Source of the DNA: Amycolatopsis roodepoortensis
Lineage (GTDB): Bacteria; Actinomycetota; Actinomycetes; Mycobacteriales; Pseudonocardiaceae
Reading direction: 5' to 3'
Assembly: GCF_014873915.1 (NCBI RefSeq)
Contig: NZ_JADBEJ010000008.1
Span: 806,001 to 870,000 of the forward strand
Length of the DNA: 64,000 bases
This document shows positions 42,751 through 51,842 of this stretch, one piece after another; within the stretch, counting starts at the first letter, position 1, and every line of letters begins with the position of its first letter. A program made the position numbers and the translations under genes. The notes under the pieces are model-generated. The model saw only the letters and a list, made by a program, of their open reading frames with translations. It made no database searches and was not told where the DNA came from.

Positions 42751-44316
42751 GTGCTCTTCTTGACCCAGGCGCCACTGCTGCAGGTGCCGTCGATCGACTA
42801 CTTCGCCGTCACGCCGATCCTGATCATCCTCGGGGCCGCGTGTGTCAGCGTGCTGTTCGAAGCCTTCCTGCCCAAGCACATGCGGTGGCCGTCGCAGGTC
42901 TTCCTCTCCCTGGTCGGGATCGGGGCGGCGGGCGTCTTCCTGGCCTGGTACGCCAGCACTTCCGCGCCGAAGAGCGGCGTCACGACCTTCAGCGGCGCGA
43001 TCGCCGTCGACCGGCCGTCGCTGTTCCTGTGGGGCACGCTGCTGGCGCTGGCGCTGGGCGCGCTGCTGCTGATCGCGGACCGTTCGGTCGAGCCGGGCGG
43101 CGCGTTCGTCGCGCAGGCCGGTATCCGCCCCGGCACGGTCCAGGACCGTGCGCAGGTGGGCACCACCGGCATGCAGACCGAGGTCTTCCCGCTGACGCTG
43201 TTCGCGCTCGGCGGCATGATGGCGTTCGTCGCGGCCAACGACCTGCTCACCATGTTCATCGCGCTCGAGGTGCTGAGCCTGCCGCTGTACCTGATGTGCG
43301 GTCTCGCGCGGCGGCGTCGCCTGCTCTCGCAGGAATCGGCGGTCAAGTACTTCCTGCTCGGCGCGTTCTCTTCGGCGTTCTTCCTCTACGGTCTCGCGCT
43401 GCTCTACGGCTACGCGAACTCCGTGAAGCTGTCGGACATCGCCAACGCCGCCGCCGGTTCGGACCGGTCGGACACGCTGCTGTTCGCCGGGCTCGGGCTG
43501 CTCGCGGTCGGCCTGCTGTTCAAGGGTTCGGTCGGTCCGTTCCACACCTGGACCCCGGACGTCTACCAGGGCGCGCCGACGCCGGTCACCGCGTTCATGG
43601 GTGCCTGCACCAAGGTCGCCGCGTTCGGCGGGATCCTGCGGGTGTTCCAGGTGGCGTTCGAGTCGACCAGCTGGGAATGGCGCGGCGTGCTCTGGGGCGT
43701 CGCGATCATCTCGATGCTGATCGGCGCGGTGCTGGGCCTGACGCAGACCGACGTGAAGCGCATGATCGCCTACTCGTCCATCGCGCACGCCGGGTTCCTG
43801 CTGGTCGGTGCCATCGCGATGACCGAGGACGGCCTGTCGAGCACGCTGTTCTACCTGCTGGCCTATGGCTTCACCACGCTCGCCGCGTTCGGTGTCGTCT
43901 CGCTGGTGCGGGACTCGAACGGTGAGGCGACGCATCTGTCCGCGTGGGCGGGCCTGGCGAAGCGGTCTCCGGTGCTGGCGGGGGTGTTCACCTTCCTGCT
44001 GCTGGCGCTGGCCGGTATCCCGCTGACCAGTGGCTTCGTCGGCAAGTTCGTGGTGTTCTCGGCGGCCCTGTCCGACGGGATGGCGCCGCTGGTCGTCGTC
44101 GCCTTGATCTTCAGCGCCGTCGCCGCGTTCTTCTACCTGCGCGTGATCGTGCTGATGTACTTCTCCGAGCCGGCGCCCGACGGCCCGACCGTCACCGTGC
44201 CCGGCGCGTTCACCACCACGGCGATCACGCTCGGCGTCATCGTCACGCTGGTGCTGGGCCTGCTCCCGGCGTTCGCCCTCGACTGGGCGGGCTCCGGCGG
44301 TTTCGCCCTCAAGTAG
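42751..44316 (+). CDS. nuoN: NADH-quinone oxidoreductase subunit N
   Basis: 521-residue antiporter-like subunit, last of the operon. FIALEVLSLPLYLMCGLARR holds the TM5 glutamate; FKGSVGPFHTWTPDVYQGAP (about 250-269) the conserved lysine and broken helix; YSSIAHAGFLLVG the later motif. GTG at 42751, 3 nt after nuoM. A strong terminator follows within 15 nt. Confidence 0.96.
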   Translation: MLFLTQAPLLQVPSIDYFAVTPILIILGAACVSVLFEAFLPKHMRWPSQVFLSLVGIGAAGVFLAWYASTSAPKSGVTTFSGAIAVDRPSLFLWGTLLALALGALLLIADRSVEPGGAFVAQAGIRPGTVQDRAQVGTTGMQTEVFPLTLFALGGMMAFVAANDLLTMFIALEVLSLPLYLMCGLARRRRLLSQESAVKYFLLGAFSSAFFLYGLALLYGYANSVKLSDIANAAAGSDRSDTLLFAGLGLLAVGLLFKGSVGPFHTWTPDVYQGAPTPVTAFMGACTKVAAFGGILRVFQVAFESTSWEWRGVLWGVAIISMLIGAVLGLTQTDVKRMIAYSSIAHAGFLLVGAIAMTEDGLSSTLFYLLAYGFTTLAAFGVVSLVRDSNGEATHLSAWAGLAKRSPVLAGVFTFLLLALAGIPLTSGFVGKFVVFSAALSDGMAPLVVVALIFSAVAAFFYLRVIVLMYFSEPAPDGPTVTVPGAFTTTAITLGVIVTLVLGLLPAFALDWAGSGGFALK

Positions 44317-44329
44317 TCCCGGTTCGCGA

Positions 44330-44361
44330 AAGGCCCCCTCGCTGACGTGAGGGGGCTTTTT
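44330..44361 (+). terminator. Rho-independent terminator of the nuo operon
   Basis: An 8-bp GC stem (GCCCCCTC/GAGGGGGC) extended by A-T pairs, with an 8-nt loop and a run of five T, 14 nt past the nuoN stop. It is the only classical T-tailed terminator recognised here. Confidence 0.85.
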
Positions 44362-44413
44362 CGTGTCAGTGCGACGTCAGAGGTGTGACAGGCCGGACCG
44401 CGATAGTTTCCTC

Positions 44414-45220
44414 ATGACCAAGAACAGCACTGCCACGATCACCGCCCCCTGGACCGGAATGGTCCCCGTCGAAGACACCGCGCTCGCCGTCACCGACACC
44501 GGTGGCCCCGGCATCCCGATCGTCTACCTCAACGGCCAGTTCGCGACCCAGGGCTACTGGCGGCGGATCCTCGCCGACCTGGGCTCGGAGTTCCGCCACA
44601 TCACCTACGACGAGCGTGCCCGCGGCAAGTCCCGCCGTTCCGCGGACTACTCAATGGCGGCGGCCGTCCGCGATGTCGACGCTGTCCTCGCTGCCCGCGG
44701 AGTGGAGCGGGCCATCGTGGTGGGCTGGTCCTACGGCGCGGTCGTCGCGGCGCACTGGACCGCCCGGAATCCGGAGCGCACCATCGGCGCGGTCCTGGTC
44801 GACGGCGCCTTCCCGTACGACTGGCTCGACGAGGCCATGGAGCAGCGGATCCGGAAGATGTTCAAGCGCCTGAACCTGATCATGCCGCTGCTGCGCCCGA
44901 CCGGCCTGGCCCCGCGGATGACCGCCGCGCAGCAGGCGGAGAGCAACATCGAGCTCGGCAAGCTTTCGCGGGAGGCCGAGCTGGGGCCGGTGCTCGACGG
45001 CATCACCGTGCCGACGCGATACGTGCTCGCCTCGGGAACCTCCTTCGGCAGCAAGGCGGACGAGCAGGAACAGATCCGGACCGGGCTCGACGCCGTGACC
45101 GTCCGCAATCCGAACATCAAGGTGAGCGCGAAGGTCGAGAGCAACCACGGAGCCTTGCTGCGCAAGGACTTCCCGGCCATTTCCGCTGCCGTTCGCGAGG
45201 TCGCCCGGCTTGGCGAATGA
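44414..45220 (+). CDS. Alpha/beta hydrolase
   Basis: 268 residues. Catalytic elements: an oxyanion/HG-like loop at YLNGQFATQGYW, nucleophile elbow VGWSYGAVVAA (Ser at about residue 105), and a C-terminal SNHGALLRKDFP placing the catalytic His at about 247; the acid is probably in the segment after GITVPTRYVLASGT. Substrate unknown. A GATAGT -10-like box is 6 nt before the ATG. It overlaps or abuts the DUF5753 regulator downstream, so the regulator may control it. Confidence 0.88.
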   Translation: MTKNSTATITAPWTGMVPVEDTALAVTDTGGPGIPIVYLNGQFATQGYWRRILADLGSEFRHITYDERARGKSRRSADYSMAAAVRDVDAVLAARGVERAIVVGWSYGAVVAAHWTARNPERTIGAVLVDGAFPYDWLDEAMEQRIRKMFKRLNLIMPLLRPTGLAPRMTAAQQAESNIELGKLSREAELGPVLDGITVPTRYVLASGTSFGSKADEQEQIRTGLDAVTVRNPNIKVSAKVESNHGALLRKDFPAISAAVREVARLGE

Positions 45221-45252
45221 CTTGCTCCGCCGCACCGGGCAGGGTACTCCCG

Positions 45253-46023
45253 ATGCCGAAGCCCACACCCCAGGCGAGAGCCCTCGCCGACGGACTGCGA
45301 GCCGCGCGGAAGGCCGTCAGATTGGCCGCGACCGAGGTGGCCGACAAACTGGCGTGGTCCCAGTCGACGATCAGCCGGATCGAAACCGGCCTGCGCGCGG
45401 CGTCCGCGGAGGAGGTGTCGGCGCTGCTCGCGGTGTATCAGGTCACCGGAGAGCGGCGAGAAGCGTTGCTCTCGCTCTCCCGCGATCCGGGGGCCTGGTG
45501 GTTCGGTGACGTGTCCCTTCAGGGTGAAACGCTTGCGCGGTACGAAAAGGAGGCCACCAAGATCGTCGCTTTCGGGACCACGCTCCTGCCGGGACTGCTG
45601 CGGACTCCCGCCTACGCGAGGGCTGCGAACTCTCCCGCCGCAGTGCTGGGCCAGAAGAGATTCGTCGCCTATATCGACGAAGCGGCGTTGCACCGCCAGG
45701 TCGGTGGGCCGCTGGTGATGGCGAATCAGCTTCGGCATCTCGTCTCGATGGCCGAGCGGCCCACCGTCGAACTCCGGGTCATCCCGTTCGCCGCCGGAGC
45801 ACATGCGGGCGATGCCCACGTTCTGCTGGAATTCGGCGACGCACCGCCGGTGGTGTACCTGGAACATCGGCGGTGTGGGCTGTTTCTCCACCGGCCCTGC
45901 GATGTCGAGCCCTACCTTCGGTCCACTGTGGACGCTGTCGCGCTGGATCCGGCTCGGTCGGTCCGCCTGATCGAGTCAGTGATCGAGGCTCGCCCGCAAC
46001 GCGGCGACCTTCTGGGCCAGTAG
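45253..46023 (+). CDS. XRE-family regulator with DUF5753 domain
   Basis: 256 residues from the ATG at 45253 (an ATG at 45217 overlapping the hydrolase stop would add 12 residues with no homology to the usual N-terminus). The N-terminal helix-turn-helix spans about residues 6-60 (RALADGLRAARKAVRLAATE, KLAWSQSTISRIETGLRAAS); the DUF5753 domain covers 85-250 (LLPGLLRTPAYARA, VELRVIPFAAGAHAG). Such regulators are very common in actinomycetes and often pair with a small DUF397 gene, which is missing here. The 3' end overlaps the convergent EspG gene by 48 bp. Confidence 0.9.
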   Translation: MPKPTPQARALADGLRAARKAVRLAATEVADKLAWSQSTISRIETGLRAASAEEVSALLAVYQVTGERREALLSLSRDPGAWWFGDVSLQGETLARYEKEATKIVAFGTTLLPGLLRTPAYARAANSPAAVLGQKRFVAYIDEAALHRQVGGPLVMANQLRHLVSMAERPTVELRVIPFAAGAHAGDAHVLLEFGDAPPVVYLEHRRCGLFLHRPCDVEPYLRSTVDAVALDPARSVRLIESVIEARPQRGDLLGQ

Positions 46024-46728
46024 CGTGGGTTCGCCGGGCAGGACGGTGATGTACCTGTTCCGGGGTGAACCGCTCACGTGCATGGCCACCCGTCCGGCGT
46101 CGAGGTCCAAATAGGTCAGACTGTCCGTCGCCTCGGTGCGTTTACCCCCGTCCGGGTGCATAGCCGCGGCGAAGAAGCCGACGCCGAAATAGGGCTGCTC
46201 GAAGACCTCGTCCAGCTGTCGTGCTTCGCGGCTTCGGGACTCGGGCTCGTCGTAGAGCCCGTCCCCGCCGCTGCCGTTGAAGTCGTCCTGGGGCAAGGAG
46301 AACGGGGCGAACCGCGCGGGCGGGTACTCGGGCAGGTTCATCACGAGCGCCGCCGCGCGATCGGCGGTCCGCACACCTTTCAGCCACACGCGGTTGCCTT
46401 CGCAGATCGCGGTGACCGCGGCCCGGCCGCGTACGGCGACGAGCACGTTGTACTGCTCCGTCTCCGTTCGCAACGTCGCGTAGTACTCGGTGTTCGGCCG
46501 GTCGAGTATGTGCAGGACGTCCTCGAAATCGCTGGTCAGCCGCTTGCCCTCGGTGAACCCGTGCTGGCCGAGCTCCTCGAACGCTGCCCTGTCCTCGCCG
46601 TTTCGCGACGACGGCGGGATGTAGCGCAGCCCGCCCGCGAAGATCAGATGCGGATCGCCGCAGCCGGCGTGACGGAACGCGGTCAACAAGGTGTCGAGCG
46701 TGATCTCGACCGGGCGCGCGAGCACCAC
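45976..46728 (-). CDS. EspG family ESX secretion-associated protein
   Basis: 250 residues. In mycobacteria EspG is a cytosolic chaperone binding PE-PPE pairs for type VII secretion. Here the family is recognised from overall pattern: N-terminal LARPVEITLDTLLTAFRHAG, a central YYATLRTETEQYNVLVAVRG strand region, and a C-terminal RNRYITVLPGEPTLLAQKVAAL. GTG at 46728 with a GGAGG 3 nt before it. It lies just downstream of a PPE-like gene on the same strand, as expected for a chaperone-substrate pair. Confidence 0.8.
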   Translation of the reverse strand: MVLARPVEITLDTLLTAFRHAGCGDPHLIFAGGLRYIPPSSRNGEDRAAFEELGQHGFTEGKRLTSDFEDVLHILDRPNTEYYATLRTETEQYNVLVAVRGRAAVTAICEGNRVWLKGVRTADRAAALVMNLPEYPPARFAPFSLPQDDFNGSGGDGLYDEPESRSREARQLDEVFEQPYFGVGFFAAAMHPDGGKRTEATDSLTYLDLDAGRVAMHVSGSPRNRYITVLPGEPTLLAQKVAALRASLDH

Positions 46729-46755
46729 GTGCCTCCCTCCCCTGGGACTGTGGTG

Positions 46756-48033
46756 CTACTTCTTCTTCTCGCCGATCACCGGCGGCATCGGCTTCTCGGT
46801 GTAGCCACCGAAGGTCTCGTCGGGGTCCGGGTTCTGGAGGTACGCCGGAGCCTTCTTCTCCTTGTCCTCCTCGCCCTTCCCGCGAGCTGCGCCGGGCGCC
46901 ATCGGCATCCCGTTCGCCCCGCCACGACCGGAGGCGCCTGCCGTTCCCACCGCACCACGGCCGGCCACGCCCTCACCGGGCATCCCCGCGCCGCTTCGGC
47001 CACCCATACCGGGCTGCTGTCCGGGCCCGCCTACTCCGCCTGTCGCGCCTGGTCCGCCTGGGCCGCGGAAACCGCCGCCGCCCGGCCCACCTGGTGTCCT
47101 GATGCCCGAACCCGGTACCCCGGGGCCGGTCGTTCCCGGGCCGTACCCGGGCGGGAAGGCGCCGGGCGTGTTGTACGTCGGGTTCGGCTTGCCGGTCGGC
47201 CCGAAGTCGGCGTTCGCCGCCGGCGGCACGACCGGAGTGGTCTGGGGCGGCGTATACGAATTCGCGCGGGTCCCGTCGTCCGGCAGCTGATGGCCGGGGT
47301 GATGCTGACCTGGCTGGGGCCCTTGCCCAGGCTGCGGGCCGCCGACAGTCTGACCCGGTGTGCCCGGCCCGTTGGGACCACTCGGCCCGTCGGTACCGCC
47401 GGGACCGCCCGGACCTCGGTAGGGCTCGCCGACCCCGTACTCGCGCCCGTCGGAACCGTCGCCGAACCCCCTGGCGGCCGGCTTCCCGCCGCCGCCCTCG
47501 TCCAAGGTGACACTGCCGCCGGGGTCGGTGAGCTGCGCGTACTGGGCGGGCAGCTCGTCACCGTTGGCGGTGCTGGCGGAGTGGTAGCTCGCGAAGGTGT
47601 CGATGTTGTGCTGGCTGTCGGCCTGGTACGCCTGGACCTTGCTCCAGTAGCCGACCAGGCCGCCACTCATGACGGACTTGACGTCCTCGGCCGTCGGCGC
47701 GGGCTGCTCGGGCGGAACCGGCTTGACCGAGTTCTTGGCCGTGCCGAACGCGTCCATCTGCGCGCTGATCGCCGACTGGGCGACGGCCAGATGCATCGCG
47801 TCGTCGTACGCGGCTTCGACAACGGGCTTCGTCGCGTCGGCTGCGGCGTCGCTGGCGCCACCCTGCCAACCGGCCATGGTCTTCTGGGTGAGCGCGGAGA
47901 GCTTCTGCGCCCGTTCGTGGTGCCGCTGGGTCAGGTTGAAGCCACTCTTCTGTGCATCTGCCAATGAACCCGGGCCTTCGCCACCGGTGATCTGTTCGTA
48001 GATCTGGGCGGCGGTGAGCGGTCCTGCCGTCAT
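46756..48033 (-). CDS. PPE-like ESX substrate with Gly/Pro-rich C-terminus
   Basis: 425 residues. The first about 170 are alpha-helical (AAQIYEQITGGEGPGSLADA, a GGASDAAADA turn like the WXG region with QG/W nearby: MAGWQGGASD at 53-62), similar to the WXG100/PPE fold but without a PPE triplet. Residues 180-390 are a Gly/Pro-rich low-complexity repeat (PGGPGG, PGTPGQ), and the tail is charged (EKKK). Pseudonocardiaceae proteins of this layout are annotated as PPE-domain proteins. Co-transcribed with the DUF3558 lipoprotein upstream (TGATG overlap) and EspG downstream. Confidence 0.75.
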   Translation of the reverse strand: MTAGPLTAAQIYEQITGGEGPGSLADAQKSGFNLTQRHHERAQKLSALTQKTMAGWQGGASDAAADATKPVVEAAYDDAMHLAVAQSAISAQMDAFGTAKNSVKPVPPEQPAPTAEDVKSVMSGGLVGYWSKVQAYQADSQHNIDTFASYHSASTANGDELPAQYAQLTDPGGSVTLDEGGGGKPAARGFGDGSDGREYGVGEPYRGPGGPGGTDGPSGPNGPGTPGQTVGGPQPGQGPQPGQHHPGHQLPDDGTRANSYTPPQTTPVVPPAANADFGPTGKPNPTYNTPGAFPPGYGPGTTGPGVPGSGIRTPGGPGGGGFRGPGGPGATGGVGGPGQQPGMGGRSGAGMPGEGVAGRGAVGTAGASGRGGANGMPMAPGAARGKGEEDKEKKAPAYLQNPDPDETFGGYTEKPMPPVIGEKKK

Positions 48034-48647
48034 CAGTTGCCCCCTCGGATGGTGGCGAGGACCCTGATCGCGGCTTCACGAGCAACATCGCAAGGGTCCT
48101 TCTTGCCGATGTTTGCTTCGGATTGCTCCGCGGCGACGCCGATAGTTTCCGTGTCGCTGGTTCCCAGTGCGGCCGAGCAACGGCCTGCAGACCGCTCGTC
48201 CTTGATGCCGTAAGCGGTCAAGGGGTAGCCATCAACTGCTTCGAGCGGCTCCAGGAATTGGTAGGACTTCCCCTTGGCTTCATAGATTCTCGCCGTGCCG
48301 CTGTCTTGCTCGTTGCTGAAAACCACGCTGACGAGAGGCCGGGTAGTGGAGGGGGCGACCCAAGTACATGCGGGCCCGGCTGCGCCGTCCCGGGACTTGC
48401 CATCCGCCGCTACGCCTAGGAGTTCCTCGACTTGAGACTTGTTGAGGGTGTTGCAAGGCGCTTGCTTGAACCTTGCCAGGTCGATCGGGTCCCCGACCTT
48501 GGGTACGTCGGGAGGCGTACTGGCCGGGTTCGACGGGCTCTGGCTCGTTCCGCCGCTGGTGGGTGTGGGCGTGCCGTTCGGGGTGGGGGTCGAGCAAGCA
48601 CCGACGGTAAGCGCGACCGCGCCGACTATGAGGACTGTTCGACGCAT
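48033..48647 (-). CDS. DUF3558 family lipoprotein
   Basis: 204 residues with a lipoprotein signal (MRRTVLIVGAVALTVGACST, lipobox GAC, Cys18), a Ser/Thr/Pro linker to about residue 55, and the DUF3558 domain with paired cysteines (QAPCNTLNK, GPACTWVA, AGRCSAAL, KKDPCDVARE). The family is abundant in actinomycetes and often sits with ESX-like genes; function unknown. It overlaps both neighbours by one base. Confidence 0.88.
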   Translation of the reverse strand: MRRTVLIVGAVALTVGACSTPTPNGTPTPTSGGTSQSPSNPASTPPDVPKVGDPIDLARFKQAPCNTLNKSQVEELLGVAADGKSRDGAAGPACTWVAPSTTRPLVSVVFSNEQDSGTARIYEAKGKSYQFLEPLEAVDGYPLTAYGIKDERSAGRCSAALGTSDTETIGVAAEQSEANIGKKDPCDVAREAAIRVLATIRGGN

Positions 48648-49069
48648 CAGGCGATGCCTTTCGGCTGTTGGTTGACGACTGTGGTGGCGTGCTCTTCCGC
48701 AGTGGCGTACTTGCCGAGCGCGACCAGATACTTCTTAGCCATGTTCTCGCAGTAGGTGATGCGCTGAGTGAGGGCTTCGACGAGCGCCTCGCCGGATTGC
48801 CGGGTTATGGAAGCGTTGTCCCCGCTTGCGTAGTCAAGTCCTGGGGGCTGAGCAAAAGCAATCCTGTTCGCGTCGATCAGGTCGTTCTTGTACTCGACTG
48901 CCAGGTCAGACCACTCTTTCACCAGCTCGTGAAGGGTCGCCTCGTCGTACTTGAACCCCGCGCCCTGCGCGACAGGCGTCCCGTACGAACCCCCACTGGG
49001 CCGAAAGCGGTCGACCTCGCTCCAACGCAACCCCGGCTCATAGGTCGGCGAACCCTCAGGCACGGCCAT
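48647..49069 (-). CDS. WXG100-like helical protein of the ESX-type cluster
   Basis: 140 residues, no signal peptide. Residues 45-135 are predicted helical from the pattern of charged and hydrophobic residues (DEATLHELVKEWSDLAVEYK, TQRITYCENMAKKYLVALGK), with a turn around residues 73-88, as in ESAT-6/WXG100-like proteins, though no exact WXG is present. First gene of the four-gene minus-strand operon. GGGGG precedes the ATG. Probable type VII substrate or partner of the PPE-like protein; inferred. Confidence 0.65.
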   Translation of the reverse strand: MAVPEGSPTYEPGLRWSEVDRFRPSGGSYGTPVAQGAGFKYDEATLHELVKEWSDLAVEYKNDLIDANRIAFAQPPGLDYASGDNASITRQSGEALVEALTQRITYCENMAKKYLVALGKYATAEEHATTVVNQQPKGIA

Positions 49070-49368
49070 GCACCCCCATGGCGCCGAACCGTTCCCCGCT
49101 GAATAGCCGAAGCCGCCCCGAAGTCACCGTCGTCATCTGCCCCTCCCGTGGCTACAAGGTGCGTCTCCCCGATGCACCCTGCGTAATCCGACGCCGGGAA
49201 GATTACCAGGGTTCCCGGGGTGGTGAAGCAGGCTGCATAAAGTCCTGCTCCCTGCTGAATAGCCTCCGCGATCATGGTGACTATCCGTGAAAATCAATCG
49301 TGTGAACCTGCCCGGGAAAACGGGGTTCCACCTGGTGAGCTGCCCCGCGAATTCGCACACTCTGCGTA
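49070..49368. other. Divergent intergenic region
   Basis: 299 bp between the ESX-type operon and the lipoprotein at 49369. It is slightly less GC-rich than its surroundings. Short frames of 70-75 residues on each strand show no coding pattern. It must contain both promoters, but I see no clear box. Confidence 0.4.
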
Positions 49369-50517
49369 ATGAAGTTTCGAAGAGTGATTCTCGGCGCAGT
49401 GCTCCTAGGGCTGCTCGCGGCTTGTACGGATTCCGTGGATACGCCCCTGCCGCCTCCGCAGTTTCCGAAATGGCAGCCCAAACAGCCGCGCCCTGCGGAT
49501 CGTGACGGAAAGGCCGTCGACGCGACGCTGGCCGCTCTCGACTTCTGTGAGCTGATCGACCTGGCCGCCTACGACCGCAGGAAGGGCGGCGATACCCGGC
49601 CGGTGATACGCGAGCCCAAGGTGAAGTACGGCCGGAAGATGTGCACTCTCCTCCGCGGCGGCTATGAGGCCTTGCTTTACGTCGAGGACGTGGACCCGGG
49701 CCACGCGGCGCTCCGGAACGACGGAGCCGTCATCGATCTCGCCGGGGTGAAGGCGTACCAGGTCGAATCCCGCCGTGAGGGCGCGGTCAGCGGCTGCGCG
49801 ATCACCGTCCCGGTCAGTTTCCAGCGCGCGGTCCAGTTCGAGCTGGGGTTCCAGAGCCGGAGCAAGGACTGCGGACTCCTCCGCGACTTCGCCACCGCCG
49901 GAGCCGCGAAGCTGCCCCGCGACCTCGTCTACCCGCCGGACGCTCAGGACAGCGCCCGCGTCGGTGCCTGCGCCAACTGGGTCTCCACCAGCAAGGGCGA
50001 GACCTGTGATCCGGCGGTCGAGGCCCAGGTGCCCTCAGGTGCCGACGCGATCCTGGCAGCCGGCGCCGCCGACCCGAACGTCGAGTGCACGGTGTTCCGG
50101 GACGCGGTCAAGAAGACCTTCGGGCCGGAGTTCGAGCCGATCGCGACGCCGGGGGCCTGCTACTTCGTCGAACCACGCCATCGGGTGCAGATCGAGGCGG
50201 GGGCCACCGCGAACGGCGGCGCGCCCGGCGACTGGCACGCCGACCCGAACGGCACCTGCAAAGACCACCGTCAGCACTCGTTCAGCGGGAATCCGGGAGC
50301 CACCCTTCGCACCAAGGACGACAGCGGGTTCCTCATGTACGTCTCGCCGTTCGGGAGCCTCGGCTCGCGCGGGCATGTCCGGCTGCTGATTTCGTCGCAG
50401 CGGGAGCGGGGGATCGACGAATGGCCGCGGTCCAGGGCGCTCCCGGCCGTGGACGTCGCCAAGGCGCACGCCGTGATGGAGCTCGTGATGGCGACCCACT
50501 TTCGGGGGCCCAGGTGA
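49369..50517 (+). CDS. Large lipoprotein, DUF3558-like
   Basis: 382 residues with a lipoprotein signal (MKFRRVILGAVLLGLLAACT, Cys19). The exported part has several cysteines at regular intervals (LDFCELIDL, KMCTLLRGG, SGCAITVP, KDCGLLRDF, GACANWV, ETCDPAV, VECTVFRD, GACYFVEP, NGTCKDH), suggesting a disulfide-bonded duplicated DUF3558-type domain, with halves about 50-195 and 200-380. Function unknown. It is divergent from the ESX-type operon, which encodes another DUF3558 lipoprotein, so a link is likely. Confidence 0.75.
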   Translation: MKFRRVILGAVLLGLLAACTDSVDTPLPPPQFPKWQPKQPRPADRDGKAVDATLAALDFCELIDLAAYDRRKGGDTRPVIREPKVKYGRKMCTLLRGGYEALLYVEDVDPGHAALRNDGAVIDLAGVKAYQVESRREGAVSGCAITVPVSFQRAVQFELGFQSRSKDCGLLRDFATAGAAKLPRDLVYPPDAQDSARVGACANWVSTSKGETCDPAVEAQVPSGADAILAAGAADPNVECTVFRDAVKKTFGPEFEPIATPGACYFVEPRHRVQIEAGATANGGAPGDWHADPNGTCKDHRQHSFSGNPGATLRTKDDSGFLMYVSPFGSLGSRGHVRLLISSQRERGIDEWPRSRALPAVDVAKAHAVMELVMATHFRGPR

Positions 50518-50642
50518 CGCCCGCGCGAACCCGCGATCGACGTCGACAGGGCGCCCTCCCACCGCGATAGCGGGGCCTTCGGCCAGGCGGGTTCACGCGA
50601 ATAGTCCCTTTCCGGTCCCATCTCAGCTCCGCCGACAGGCAT

Positions 50643-50648
50643 TAAGCT
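50643..50648 (+). promoter_or_regulatory. -10 box of the AAA-HNH operon
   Basis: TAAGCT ends 6 nt before the ATG at 50655, in the leaderless arrangement. No good -35 is visible, suggesting a weak or activator-dependent promoter. Confidence 0.4.
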
Positions 50649-50654
50649 TTCTCC

Positions 50655-51842
50655 ATGTACATCGAGCGGGTCCGGCTGGAGAACATCCGCGGCTTCAGCG
50701 GCGCCCGCGCCGTCGACCTCCGGCTCCCCGGCCCGGGCTGGGTGGTCCTCGCCGGGCGCAACGGTTCCGGCAAGACCTCGCTGCTGCGCGCCATCGCGGT
50801 CGCGGCGGCGCCGGACGTCGCCTGGGGGCTGCTGTCGGACGCCGGCAGCTGGATCTCGAACGATCAGACGTCCGGCTCGATCGAGCTGTCGGTGATGCGC
50901 GAAGAGGGTCCGGCGCCGGTCGAGGTCCGCTGGCTCGACTCCGGTCTGCTGCCGATCTCCGGGCTTCCGCCGGGCCAGCCGTTCTGCGCGGCGTACGGGC
51001 CGTTCCGGCGGCTCGCGGGCGGGAGCGGCGAGGCCGAGTCGTGGATGCGCGGCGCGGGATCGCTGGCGCGGATGGCCAGCCTGTTCCACGAAGACGCCTC
51101 GCTCGCCGAGGGTGTCACCTGGCTGATCAACCAGCATCTCCGTGCCCTGGAAGGAAAAGCGGGTGCTCGCGAGCTGAAGGACGCGGCGCTGGAGATCCTC
51201 GGTGACGGTCTCCTGCCCGGTGGTTACCGGATCCGGGACGTCGATTCGGACGGGCTCTGGGTCGAGTACCGGGGCGATCGCTTCCCCTTGCGCGAGATGA
51301 GCGACGGCTACCGCACGGTGACCGCGCTCGTGGTCGACCTGCTCAAACAACTCGACAGCGCGGGCCTCGACCACGAGAGCCCCGGTGTCGTGATCATCGA
51401 CGAGGTGGACGCGCATCTCCATGTGTCGTGGCAGAAACGCATGGGATCGTGGTTCAAGGCGCATTTCCCGCGGATCCAGTTCATCGTCACCACGCACAGC
51501 CCCTACGTCTGCCAGGCGGCCGACCCGGGCGGCCTCATCCGCCTTTCGGGGCCTGACGAGGACGTCCCGCCGCGCGTGGTCTCCGAGGAGCTGTACGAGC
51601 GGGTCGTGTTCGGTTCCGGCGACGACGCCGTGCTCTCCGACCTTTTCGGCCTGGACACGCCGTATTCGCCGCAGGCGGTCGAATTGCGTGAGCATCTGGC
51701 CGAGCTCGAGTTCCAGGTGGCTTCCGGCCGCGCGGACGCGAACGGCGTCCGGGAATGGGAACGCCTGCGGGGCATGCTGAGCAGTTCGCCGCCGAGCCGG
51801 GTCGACGAGGTGGCCAGGCGGTTCGAGGCCGACGATCGGTGA
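50655..51842 (+). CDS. Compact ABC/SMC-type AAA ATPase (PtuA-like)
   Basis: 395 residues. N-terminal RVRLENIRGFSG, Walker A GRNGSGKT (34-41), ABC-type signature LREMSDGYR (about 212-220), Walker B GVVIIDEVDAHLH (244-256) and switch histidine TTHSPYV (H281). This is the RecF/SMC-like AAA_21/AAA_15 ATPase layout, but with no long coiled coil between the lobes. It overlaps by GTGA with an HNH endonuclease gene. This pairing is that of the Septu defence system (PtuA-PtuB). The ATPase class is certain; the defence role is inferred from the pairing. Confidence 0.85.
   Translation: MYIERVRLENIRGFSGARAVDLRLPGPGWVVLAGRNGSGKTSLLRAIAVAAAPDVAWGLLSDAGSWISNDQTSGSIELSVMREEGPAPVEVRWLDSGLLPISGLPPGQPFCAAYGPFRRLAGGSGEAESWMRGAGSLARMASLFHEDASLAEGVTWLINQHLRALEGKAGARELKDAALEILGDGLLPGGYRIRDVDSDGLWVEYRGDRFPLREMSDGYRTVTALVVDLLKQLDSAGLDHESPGVVIIDEVDAHLHVSWQKRMGSWFKAHFPRIQFIVTTHSPYVCQAADPGGLIRLSGPDEDVPPRVVSEELYERVVFGSGDDAVLSDLFGLDTPYSPQAVELREHLAELEFQVASGRADANGVREWERLRGMLSSSPPSRVDEVARRFEADDR

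Noticed and set aside
46078..47967. 629-residue plus-strand frame over the EspG and PPE-like genes
   Set aside because: It crosses two well-supported minus-strand genes and has low-complexity composition reflecting their Gly/Pro-rich codons.
49078..49360. Small genes of 70-75 residues in the divergent gap
   Set aside because: Neither has a Shine-Dalgarno, family pattern or codon bias; treated as promoter region.
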